Origin: Desulfobacteraceae bacterium
Lineage (GTDB): Bacteria > Desulfobacterota > DSM-4660 > Desulfatiglandales > Desulfatiglandaceae
Reading direction: 5' to 3'
Assembly (NCBI GenBank): GCA_030589225.1
Contig: JAUUWD010000161.1
Span: forward strand, 1 to 5,090
Length of the DNA: 5,090 bases
Shown here: positions 1-5,090 of the stretch, piece by piece
Layout of the letters: every line of letters begins with the position of its first letter
Position numbering within the stretch: the first letter of the stretch is position 1
The notes under the pieces: generated by a model
The model's database searches: none
What the model was told of the DNA's origin: nothing
What the model saw: only the letters and a program-made list of their open reading frames with translations
Translations under genes and position numbers: made by a program

Positions 1-539
1 ACTTTCCCATCCATAAATTCATAATACGAACCAATCGCCTGGGCTCCATCCTCAATGATTGTGAGGCCATGACTCTCTGCCGTCTCCAGGATCGGTCCCA
101 TATCTGCACTTTGGCCAAAAAGATGAACCGGTAGGATTGCCTTTACCTTTGATCTTTGCTCCTCATCTAAGGCGGAAACCGTCGCATCAAGTTTGACAGG
201 ATCCATATTGTAAGTATGTTCATCAATATCCACAAATATCGGCCTGGCGCCCACCCTTACGATCGCGCCAACAGTGGCAAAAAAACTGTAGGGGGTCGTT
301 ATCACCAAGTCTCCAAATCCAACACCTGCGGTCATCAACGCAATCAACAGCGCATCAGTACCGGAAGACACCCCGACTGCATAATGGCACTGACAATAAT
401 CAGCTATCTTCCTTTCCAGCTCTTCCACTTTCGGACCCAGGATGAATTGCTGGGATTCAAATACCTCCCTGGCTGCAGATATTACCTCTTCCTCGATTTT
501 TTCATACTGCTTCTTCAAATCCAGCAATGGAACCTTCAT
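1..539 (-). CDS. DegT/DnrJ/EryC1/StrS family aminotransferase, N-terminal 179 codons (3' end outside window)
   Basis: This is the start of a PLP-dependent sugar aminotransferase of the DegT/DnrJ/EryC1/StrS family. Such enzymes transfer an amino group, usually from glutamate, to a keto-sugar nucleotide in the cytoplasm for polysaccharide, LPS or glycan synthesis. The protein opens with MKVPLLDLKKQY, typical of the family. It then shows FILGPKVEELE (32-42), the cofactor-pocket SSGTDAL segment (58-64), TTPYSFFATVGAI (81-93), FVDID (102-106), LPVHLFGQ (136-143) and EDGAQAIGS (163-171), whose Asp164 should contact the PLP ring nitrogen. The more usual form of that last motif is EDAAQA, so Gly165 is a mild variant. 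The Schiff-base lysine would lie beyond the window edge and cannot be checked. The start at 539 is set by an AGGAGG site 5 nt upstream. The gene lies 50 bp behind the deacetylase gene on the same strand, so cotranscription is likely. The frame is open to position 1. The sugar substrate is unknown. Confidence 0.93.
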   Translation of the reverse strand, partial: MKVPLLDLKKQYEKIEEEVISAAREVFESQQFILGPKVEELERKIADYCQCHYAVGVSSGTDALLIALMTAGVGFGDLVITTPYSFFATVGAIVRVGARPIFVDIDEHTYNMDPVKLDATVSALDEEQRSKVKAILPVHLFGQSADMGPILETAESHGLTIIEDGAQAIGSYYEFMDGK

Positions 540-544
540 GCAAT

Positions 545-550
545 CCTCCT
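545..550 (-). promoter_or_regulatory. Strong ribosome binding site of the DegT-type gene
   Basis: On the minus strand this reads AGGAGG, 5 nt ahead of the ATG at 539. It fixes the start codon. The rest of the 50-bp spacer is purine-rich on the coding strand and shows no hairpin or terminator, which supports read-through from the upstream deacetylase gene. Confidence 0.85.
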
Positions 551-589
551 TTTTGTTTTGTGTTCTTAATTTTTACCCACATTTACCTT

Positions 590-1774
590 TCAACTCAACA
601 GTTCCGACACTGGAACGACGCAAAATTCGGCTTTTATTCTGGGGCAATATTCCTCCAACACCTCCAGAGTCTCTTTGTGAGGGTGACCTATTCCAATCGC
701 AAAACCTGTATGTCTTGCCATATTACAAAGACGCTCAATCTGTATCTTTATGGCCTTCCGAGACAGATCATTATCCAGAAATACACTCCTGCCAGCGGTG
801 GGTAGTCCTATCTTCTTTGCCAGCTCGAATCCAACTGAACCTGAGGTCGTTCGGCTATCAACAAAAAAAAGGCCCCTCCTTTTCAAAGCCTTTAAAATAA
901 TCAGCATTTTGCCCTCATCTTCTGTAAACAACGACCCCATGTGATTATTCACGCCTTGGACTCCCTGAACCTCCCTCAAGTTTTGATCCAGAATCCGTAT
1001 AATCTCATCCTCATTCATAGACAGAAATAATGCACCGGGACCCGGGTTAACAGATGGGAAATTCCTTGGTTCCATCGGTAAATGCAGGATAAGCTCACAT
1101 CCCTCCTGGTTTGCTTGTGCTGCGATGCGCTTGGTAAAGGGGGCACAAGGAAGAACCGAAAAGCTGAGTGGTAAATCCAACTGTATAAATGAAGACGCAA
1201 TTTTCGAATCGTACCCCAGATCATCGATAATAATTGCAAGCTTAGGCCTTACATCATCGATCGTGGGATGTTGGCTATCAGACACTATTTCGATCTTGTG
1301 AGTGTAAAAGCCTTCCGCATAAATATGACAGATTATTCTGCCGTCAGGGCCCTTTTCATCCCGAAGCCTTATCTTTGCCCGCAATGCGCTTAGATCCTGA
1401 GAAATAGTACTTTCAAGGCGGCGCGCTGAACTGGCATCGGGACATTTAATCAAAAGCTCGGTAAAATCCCAAAAAGAACCATTTTCATTTCTCGGCTGAA
1501 CATTCAGAAAAAAAATATCTTTTTCCTGAATACCGCTTTGGTACAGGGATTCATAGATTGAATAGTCAATATCCCTTATTGTCCCATGAAGATCATCTGG
1601 TGTAGTGTAGATCTCTTCATAGGCAGGTCTGGGGAGCCCAATACTGTTTTTCGGAAGGTAGACATAAACGATTAATAAAACAGCGCAGGCCAGGGATATA
1701 AGCAAAATAAGCAGGAAGAGTATTGGCGATAATTTTTTCTTTTTCGCACTTCCCTTCCTTTTCTTGGTTGTCAT
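590..1774 (-). CDS. Divergent polysaccharide deacetylase family protein (YibQ/DUF610), membrane-anchored
   Basis: This 394-residue protein belongs to the divergent polysaccharide deacetylase family (PF04748, E. coli YibQ), a branch of the NodB-type carbohydrate esterases. Its exact substrate is not established; a role in envelope glycan or peptidoglycan processing is inferred. A Lys/Arg-rich N-terminus (4-14) precedes one hydrophobic helix at about 16-40, so the bulk should sit in the periplasm. A variable linker region (about 45-175) leads to the catalytic-type domain (178-394). Visible family motifs are LAIIIDDLGYD (179-189, Asp184/Asp185), LHLPMEP (230-236), NNHMGS (276-281, His278), FFVDSRTT (303-310), FLDND (332-336) and GIGHPH (361-366, His364/His366). 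The start has only a weak ribosome site, but an in-frame stop at 1793-1795 rules out a longer protein and the charged N-terminus suits this ATG. The gene lies 92 bp after ctpA. In many proteobacteria yibQ sits beside envC and ctpA, as E. coli yibQ does beside envC. Confidence 0.92.
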   Translation of the reverse strand: MTTKKRKGSAKKKKLSPILFLLILLISLACAVLLIVYVYLPKNSIGLPRPAYEEIYTTPDDLHGTIRDIDYSIYESLYQSGIQEKDIFFLNVQPRNENGSFWDFTELLIKCPDASSARRLESTISQDLSALRAKIRLRDEKGPDGRIICHIYAEGFYTHKIEIVSDSQHPTIDDVRPKLAIIIDDLGYDSKIASSFIQLDLPLSFSVLPCAPFTKRIAAQANQEGCELILHLPMEPRNFPSVNPGPGALFLSMNEDEIIRILDQNLREVQGVQGVNNHMGSLFTEDEGKMLIILKALKRRGLFFVDSRTTSGSVGFELAKKIGLPTAGRSVFLDNDLSRKAIKIQIERLCNMARHTGFAIGIGHPHKETLEVLEEYCPRIKAEFCVVPVSELLS

Positions 1775-1794
1775 TAATAATCTGCCTATATCTT

Positions 1795-1818
1795 AAAAAA
1801 CAGCATAGGAGGCTGTCC
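1795..1818 (-). terminator. Weak terminator-like or attenuator-like hairpin between ctpA and the deacetylase gene
   Basis: On the minus strand ACAGC (1816-1812) pairs with GCTGT (1804-1800) around a 7-nt loop, and is followed directly by a run of T (1800-1795). Two G-U pairs could lengthen the stem. The stem is short and AT/GC mixed, so complete termination is doubtful. It could reduce read-through from ctpA. It ends only about 20 nt before the deacetylase start codon, so it might also affect initiation there, where no strong ribosome site is visible. Confidence 0.35.
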
Positions 1819-1832
1819 GAGAATGGCTATTT

Positions 1833-1856
1833 TCTCTCCTGCCTGAGGCGGAGAGA
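1833..1856. repeat. Short palindrome (hairpin) just after ctpA
   Basis: TCTCTCC (1833-1839) pairs with GGAGAGA (1850-1856). Inside, GCC (1841-1843) pairs with GGC (1847-1849) around a 3-nt loop, with one bulged T at 1840. It begins 11 bp after the ctpA stop codon. No T-run follows on the minus strand, so it is not a classical terminator by itself. It could be a 3'-end stabilising hairpin or a dispersed palindrome. Confidence 0.55.
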
Positions 1857-1866
1857 GGATTAGGGA

Positions 1867-3204
1867 TTACTTTCCGGGGGCAGTCTTGATCTGTGAGAAA
1901 ATGGCCCAGGTCTTGAGCAGTTCTACAGCATGACGGACCTGATTGTCTCTTTCAAGGAGCATTTTGACCCGACGATCCTTTTCCATTTCATTATTCTTTT
2001 CAACTGGTGCAATGTCTTCTACCTTCTCATTCGCCATATGGCCCTCAAGGTCCTCTTCCCTCACGAACTTACCAACATCCTTTTTTTCTTGCTCATTCGG
2101 GGGAGTAAAATCCAGCTCTATATCAGGGACAATACCGCTCAACTGGATGGATTTTCCACTTGGGGTATAATACCGGGCCGTCGTTAGACGCAGGCCGGAG
2201 CCATCGGATAAGGGCAAAATCGTTTGAACTGAACCCTTCCCAAAAGTTCTTGTCCCGAGGACAATCGCTCTTTTATTATCCTGCAAGGCCCCTGCCACGA
2301 TCTCTGCAGCACTGGCGCTCCCGCTATTAACCAGGACAATAATTGGATAGGTTCTCGGCTTTTTGTCTGTATGTGCTGTTGCCGTTATATTCTGAGAACT
2401 GATCCTGCCTTTGGTGCTTACAATTAAACCAGAATTCAGGAACAGATCTGAGACCTCTATAGCCTGCGATAAAAGCCCTCCCGGGTTATTCCTGAGATCC
2501 AGAATCAAACCCTTAATCTCGCGTCCCTTTTCCATTTCTTCAAGGGCTGCGGAGAGGTCCTTTGCCGTCTTACTCTGAAAATTGGAAATGCGCACATAGC
2601 CGATCTCAGGGGTCAGGAAGTACTGTCTCACGCTTATTAATGGGATAACACCTCGGGTGATAGAAAACTCCAATGGCTTTGCCTCACCTTCTCGCATTAT
2701 AGTTAAATTAACTTTTGTTCCCTTTGGTCCCCTGATTTTTTTGACAGCCTCCATCAGCGACATATCCTTCGTTCTTTTATTTTCTATCTTAATGATCTTG
2801 TCCCCTGCTTTCATTCCCACTTTGTAGGCCGGCGTACCCTCAATGGGAGATACAACGGTCAGGACGTTATCCTTAACGGTTATTTCTACACCAATTCCCG
2901 TAAAACTACCTTTTGTCTCCAGCATCAATTCCCGATACTCTTCCTTTGTCATAAAGGACGAGTGGGGATCCAGGTTATGGACCATACCTTTAATGGCTCC
3001 GTAAATCAGTTCCTGAGGATCCTGAGGTTCTACATAGCTCTTTTCTATCTGTCTAAGCACTTCTGTAAAGATCTCGATATTTCTATAAACATCCTCGGTA
3101 TCCGCCCCGACCTCACCGTCACTTCCACTGAGAAAAAGGGCCCCGCCCACAAAAAGGGAAATCAAGACGATGTTAAGGGTAAATCTTTTTTTTGTAATCG
3201 ACAT
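1867..3204 (-). CDS. ctpA: Carboxyl-terminal processing protease, S41 family (CtpA type)
   Basis: This 445-residue serine protease cleaves near the C-terminus of periplasmic or membrane substrates. In other bacteria CtpA/Prc proteins control levels of cell-wall hydrolases and lipoproteins. Residues 1-7 are basic and 8-26 hydrophobic, giving a signal peptide or signal anchor with no lipobox cysteine. An N-terminal helical segment (about 40-95) contains the typical NLDPHSSFM (77-85). The PDZ domain spans roughly 96-180 (GIGVEI at 103-108; GTPAYKVGMKAGDKI at 123-137). The protease core follows: GYVRISNF (202-209), LILDLRNNPGG (233-243), the nucleophile Ser298 in NSGSASAAE, and Lys323 in FGKGSVQ. 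The 25-residue Ser-to-Lys spacing matches plant D1 protease. ARYYTPSGKSIQ (343-354) is also typical. The tail after 370 is rich in Lys and Glu and probably helical. AGGAG lies 7 nt before the ATG. It appears to be the first gene of a unit with the deacetylase and aminotransferase genes. The envC-like gene often found just upstream is absent. Confidence 0.96.
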   Translation of the reverse strand: MSITKKRFTLNIVLISLFVGGALFLSGSDGEVGADTEDVYRNIEIFTEVLRQIEKSYVEPQDPQELIYGAIKGMVHNLDPHSSFMTKEEYRELMLETKGSFTGIGVEITVKDNVLTVVSPIEGTPAYKVGMKAGDKIIKIENKRTKDMSLMEAVKKIRGPKGTKVNLTIMREGEAKPLEFSITRGVIPLISVRQYFLTPEIGYVRISNFQSKTAKDLSAALEEMEKGREIKGLILDLRNNPGGLLSQAIEVSDLFLNSGLIVSTKGRISSQNITATAHTDKKPRTYPIIVLVNSGSASAAEIVAGALQDNKRAIVLGTRTFGKGSVQTILPLSDGSGLRLTTARYYTPSGKSIQLSGIVPDIELDFTPPNEQEKKDVGKFVREEDLEGHMANEKVEDIAPVEKNNEMEKDRRVKMLLERDNQVRHAVELLKTWAIFSQIKTAPGK

Positions 3205-3211
3205 ATTCTCA

Positions 3212-3216
3212 CTCCT
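3212..3216 (-). promoter_or_regulatory. Ribosome binding site of ctpA
   Basis: The minus strand reads AGGAG with a 7-nt gap to the ATG at 3204. It supports the chosen start, which also places a basic stretch and hydrophobic helix at the protein N-terminus. Confidence 0.85.
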
Positions 3217-3228
3217 GAAATATTTGTG

Positions 3229-3261
3229 GATCGCCGCGATCTGTAAATCGCTAATACGATC
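3229..3261 (-). promoter_or_regulatory. Two-tier hairpin in the ctpA 5' leader
   Basis: GCGAT (3236-3240) and ATCGC (3247-3251) form a perfect 5-bp stem around a 6-nt loop. A second perfect stem, GATCG (3229-3233) with CGATC (3257-3261), encloses it, separated by internal loops of 2 and 5 nt. It ends 12 nt from the AGGAG site. It could shield or present the ribosome site, or simply stabilise the 5' end. It does not match a riboswitch class I know. Confidence 0.45.
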
Positions 3262-3359
3262 TATGTGAAACAGCTATTTATAAGAGGCAAAGGCAGCTTG
3301 ATGCACCCATGTTGAATAATCGCCTTTTTTTACAAAATCTTTAATTGATTCTAACTATA

Positions 3360-3388
3360 ATGATACCTAAAAAATAAGATATGGTCAA
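3360..3388 (-). promoter_or_regulatory. Likely sigma70-type promoter of the ctpA unit
   Basis: On the minus strand TTGACC (3388-3383) serves as the -35 box. It is followed after exactly 17 nt by TATCAT (3365-3360) as the -10 box. Each differs from consensus at one base. The spacer is AT-rich and no extended -10 is seen. Transcription would start near 3351-3354, giving a leader of about 150 nt before ctpA. This is the best promoter match I found in the gap, and it is placed and oriented to drive ctpA and the genes after it. Confidence 0.65.
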
Positions 3389-3397
3389 TGGTATCAT
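3360..3397. promoter_or_regulatory. 8-bp inverted repeat flanking the ctpA promoter, possible operator
   Basis: ATGATACC (3360-3367) and GGTATCAT (3390-3397) are perfect inverted copies separated by 22 bp. Their centres are 30 bp apart, close to three helical turns, so both faces would be on one side of the DNA. One copy contains the -10 box and the other lies directly upstream of the -35 box. That suits a repressor or other dimeric regulator. The half-sites are short and AT-rich, so chance remains possible. Confidence 0.35.
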
Positions 3398-3465
3398 CAG
3401 GGGGACACAGGGAAACGTCAAAGAAGAATGTAACTTGGCCAAATAGATGTATTTTCAAGACGACT

Positions 3466-3635
3466 AAATCCGAAATCCGAATACCGAAATACGAAACAAT
3501 ATCAAAATTCAAATATCAAATGACCAAAACATTTCGGTAACTTATACAAAATTTCAGGATATTGACATGTTTTGAATTTTGGATTTATGTCATTCGTATT
3601 TGTTTCGGATTTCGTATTTCGAGCTTCGGATTTCC
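3466..3635. repeat. Large imperfect inverted repeat built from heptamers (ATCCGAA / TTCGGAT)
   Basis: The left arm has four consecutive heptamers at 3468-3495 (ATCCGAA, ATCCGAA, TACCGAA, ATACGAA). The right arm has four in opposite orientation at 3604-3631 (TTCGGAT, TTCGTAT, TTCGAGC, TTCGGAT), plus a fifth TTCGTAT at 3593-3599. The arms also share perfect complementary blocks: a 12-mer (3485-3496 with 3610-3621), an 11-mer CAAAATTCAAA (3503-3513 with 3571-3581), AATGAC (3519-3524 with 3589-3594) and CAAAACAT (3525-3532 with 3567-3574). The order of the inner blocks differs between arms, so pairing is imperfect. It lacks any reading frame of interest. I recall similar CGAAAT-rich intergenic elements in uncultured deltaproteobacterial and planctomycete genomes. 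That points to a dispersed, possibly MITE-like element, but I cannot verify it here. It might also serve as a structured 3' end for serB. Confidence 0.75.
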
Positions 3636-3693
3636 AGAAAATTAAATAAACAAATAAACTCTATCCTTTCAACGTGTTATCTCTTTAAATGAC

Positions 3694-4890
3694 TTAGACC
3701 TGGAGGGCCTCTTTGATGTCCTCTTCAGTGACTCCCAAAAGATAGAGAATATTTTTCAGGCGGGACCTACCCAATGAGACATTGGCCGCACGGTCAACTC
3801 CCTTTTTGGCATTGTAGGCAATACCCAGCCCGGCCTGGCCGAGCATCAGCGCGTCGTTGGCCCCATCGCCCACAACCACAGTCTGGTCGAGAAGAATCCC
3901 CTGGTCGCAGGATGTCTGGTTAACAATGCGGGCTTTCTGGGCGGCGTCTATGATAGGTCCAACAATCCTGCCGGTCAGGACACCGTTTTTTATCTCCAGC
4001 TTGTTTGCAAAGGCAAAATCAAAGCCGAGTTTTTCTTTGAGGTAGTCTGAAAAAAAGTCGAATCCGCCGGTGATCACTCCCAACTTATAACCCAGCCACC
4101 TGAGCGTGGTCGTCAGTTCCTCGACCCCCTGGGAGAGGCGCATGTTGTTCCTGATCTCGGTCAATTCGCTTACGGCCAAGCCCTTGATCAGGGCGACGCG
4201 CTGGATGAGCGACTCCTCGAAGTCGAAATCACCCCGCATAGCCTTTTCTGTGATTCGAGACACCTCCCGGTAAACACCGGCCCGGCGGGCCATCTCGTCG
4301 ATTATTTCCATATCCACCAGGGTGCTGTCCATGTCAAAGAAGATCAAGCGCTTATTTTTGCGATATGCCTCCATCTTTTGAAGTGCCAGGTCTATGTTGA
4401 GTTCATGGCTTTTGACCATGATCTGTTGCTTTAGCCGGCTCAGGCTGGAGGCGCTATTGACGTTAAGGATCATCTCCACGGACAGGGCGTCATGGTGTGC
4501 CAGGCTGGATATCATTTCGATGTTGACGTTCTCCTCACCCAGGATCCTGGAAAGCTCTGCCAGGGCATGGGTGCCCCCAAAATGGGTAAGGACGTAAAGG
4601 TTACGCTGGTTGAGTGCGAGGACCTCGTTTGGAGAGAAAAACCTGAAATTGAGGGTCAAATTGAGTTTGCTCGCTTCGAAAAGGAGATCCTTGATGACAC
4701 TGTCTTTTGAGTCACTGGCTTTGCTCAGATCCAGAAGCAAATATAGCCCCAAAAGATTTTGTAACGAAGCCTGTTCAATGTCTACTACCTCTACATTGTG
4801 CTCTATCAATACCCGGGTGAGGGTGGCTGTGATTCCGGGCCGGTCCTGGCCGGAAACGTTCACCATCAACAGATTTTTACCTTCTTTCAT
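3694..4890 (-). CDS. serB: Phosphoserine phosphatase with two N-terminal ACT domains
   Basis: The enzyme hydrolyses O-phosphoserine to serine, the last step of the phosphorylated serine pathway, in the cytoplasm. ACT domain 1 spans about 6-85 (SGQDRPGITATL, 13-24) and ACT domain 2 about 97-170 (THFGGTHALAELSRIL, 102-117). The HAD phosphatase domain runs from about 180 to the end. Catalytic residues align without gaps to Methanocaldococcus jannaschii PSP: Asp186 (nucleophile) and Asp188 in FFDMDST, Glu195, Arg231, Thr274 in ITGGF, Lys319, Asp342 and Asn345 in GDGAND. Thr274 replaces the serine of that enzyme. At 398 residues the ACT-ACT-PSP layout resembles mycobacterial SerB2 more than the shorter E. 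coli SerB. ACT domains in such proteins bind amino acids, so serine feedback is plausible. The start at 4890 follows AGAAGGG by 7 nt. The coding sequence looks somewhat more GC-rich than the downstream genes. It is 489 bp from ctpA and probably a separate unit. Confidence 0.96.
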   Translation of the reverse strand: MKEGKNLLMVNVSGQDRPGITATLTRVLIEHNVEVVDIEQASLQNLLGLYLLLDLSKASDSKDSVIKDLLFEASKLNLTLNFRFFSPNEVLALNQRNLYVLTHFGGTHALAELSRILGEENVNIEMISSLAHHDALSVEMILNVNSASSLSRLKQQIMVKSHELNIDLALQKMEAYRKNKRLIFFDMDSTLVDMEIIDEMARRAGVYREVSRITEKAMRGDFDFEESLIQRVALIKGLAVSELTEIRNNMRLSQGVEELTTTLRWLGYKLGVITGGFDFFSDYLKEKLGFDFAFANKLEIKNGVLTGRIVGPIIDAAQKARIVNQTSCDQGILLDQTVVVGDGANDALMLGQAGLGIAYNAKKGVDRAANVSLGRSRLKNILYLLGVTEEDIKEALQV

Positions 4891-4897
4891 TTGCTAT

Positions 4898-4904
4898 CCC
4901 TTCT
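4898..4904 (-). promoter_or_regulatory. Ribosome binding site of serB
   Basis: The minus strand reads AGAAGGG, 7 nt before the ATG at 4890. It supports that start codon, which gives an N-terminus running straight into the first ACT strand. Confidence 0.65.
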
Positions 4905-4983
4905 TTGGTCCTGGCCGACAGGTCTCGCCACGTAGTCAAATTACCCCCTCCCAGAGGAGATGGCTTGTTTTTGTTGGTCCTGG
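4905..4983. repeat. 10-bp direct repeat upstream of serB
   Basis: TTGGTCCTGG occurs at 4905-4914 and again at 4974-4983, 69 bp apart. The first copy touches the serB ribosome-site region. No serB promoter with good boxes is visible between them: TTGACT on the minus strand (4939-4934) has no matching -10 box 17 nt on. The repeat may be chance or the scar of a small duplication. Confidence 0.3.
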
Positions 4984-5011
4984 AAGGTACGCTGATTTAA
5001 GTGCCTATTTA

Positions 5012-5028
5012 TCCCGCTTGCAGCGGGG
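5012..5028. repeat. GC-rich palindrome upstream of serB
   Basis: CCCGC (5013-5017) and GCGGG (5023-5027) form a perfect stem around TTGCA, and a T-G pair can extend it. On the minus strand it is followed by ATAAAT rather than a T-run, so termination of an upstream gene would be weak. Palindromes of this style often occur in many copies between genes. No coding region is supported from 4891 to 5090; a short minus-strand frame ending at 5068 might be the last codons of a gene beyond the edge, but too little is visible to call it. Confidence 0.5.
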
Positions 5029-5090
5029 AAGTTAAGGAACTTCGTGACTTTTTATAATGGATGGTTTTCACAAGGCCTGCGCGACAAATC

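Larger units (their letters stand above)
3205..3693. other. 489-bp intergenic region between serB and ctpA; no supported gene
   Basis: No reading frame here has a credible ribosome site or recognisable protein. From the serB side, the region holds an AT-rich 3' flank without a clear intrinsic terminator, a large heptamer-based inverted repeat (3466-3635), a short stretch with no clear feature (about 3400-3465), the likely ctpA promoter (3360-3388), and a leader of about 150 nt ending in a hairpin and ribosome binding site. A 10-codon frame starting at 3310 on the minus strand has no good ribosome site. Confidence 0.75.

Noticed and set aside
216..569. A 117-codon open frame on the plus strand
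   Set aside because: It lies antisense to the DegT-type gene, has no recognisable protein motifs, and the minus-strand product shows clear conserved family motifs.
2962..3246. A 94-codon plus-strand frame over the 5' end of ctpA
   Set aside because: It is antisense to the signal peptide and N-terminal region of ctpA and has no family resemblance. It looks like a shadow of the real gene.
3278..3310. A 10-codon leader peptide on the minus strand (ATG at 3310) in the ctpA leader
   Set aside because: It has no good ribosome site ahead of it and no run of regulatory codons or paired attenuator hairpins.
3398..3420. A GGGGGACACAGG stretch resembling flanks of REP-associated transposon sequences
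   Set aside because: The resemblance is to a short, common string only; no transposase remnant, terminal repeat or target duplication is visible.
3562..3567. A perfect TTGACA on the plus strand inside the inverted repeat
   Set aside because: Candidate -10 boxes at 16-18 bp spacing match poorly and the only downstream gene on that side, serB, is on the other strand.
3466..3635. CRISPR array or iteron origin, because of the regular heptamers
   Set aside because: The units are 7 bp with no unique spacers and no cas genes. The arms are inverted, and there is no replication initiator gene or DnaA-box cluster nearby.
4610..5035. A 141-codon open frame on the plus strand running past the serB start
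   Set aside because: It is mostly antisense to the ACT domains of serB, has Ser/Arg-rich low-information content, and has no convincing ribosome site.
5053..5058. A perfect TATAAT on the plus strand near the right edge
   Set aside because: No acceptable -35 box lies 16-18 bp upstream and no supported plus-strand gene follows within the window.

Overview
This window looks like ordinary chromosomal DNA from a Gram-negative bacterium, most plausibly a member of the former Deltaproteobacteria (Desulfobacterota, for example a Syntrophales or Desulfobacterales relative). That placement is an inference. It rests on the gene set (a two-ACT-domain SerB, a CtpA-type S41 protease followed by a divergent polysaccharide deacetylase, then a DegT-type aminotransferase), on moderate GC content, and on intergenic palindromes of a style I recall from such genomes. 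All four recognisable protein genes lie on the minus strand, so transcription runs from high to low coordinates.

Layout, in transcription order. Positions 5090-4891 hold no supported gene, only a short GC-rich palindrome and a 10-bp direct repeat ahead of serB. Positions 4890-3694 encode a complete phosphoserine phosphatase with two N-terminal ACT domains. Positions 3693-3205 are a 489-bp gap. It contains a large imperfect inverted repeat built from heptamers (3466-3635), a good sigma70-type promoter (3360-3388) bracketed by an 8-bp inverted repeat, and a leader hairpin (3229-3261) just above a strong ribosome binding site. Positions 3204-1867 encode a complete CtpA/S41 processing protease. 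A 92-bp spacer with two small hairpins follows. Positions 1774-590 encode a membrane-anchored divergent polysaccharide deacetylase (YibQ family). After 50 bp, positions 539-1 carry the first 179 codons of a DegT/DnrJ/EryC1/StrS aminotransferase that runs off the window edge.

The genes probably form two transcription units: serB alone or as the end of an upstream unit, and ctpA-yibQ-degT from the promoter near 3360. CtpA and the YibQ-like protein both act outside the cytoplasmic membrane and are plausibly linked to cell-envelope maintenance. The aminotransferase could supply an amino sugar to the envelope, but its substrate cannot be told from this half. SerB performs the last step of serine synthesis and has no obvious functional tie to the others.

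I do not see a new biological system here. The points most worth a second look are non-coding: the heptamer-built inverted repeat, and the promoter with symmetric flanking half-sites in front of ctpA.
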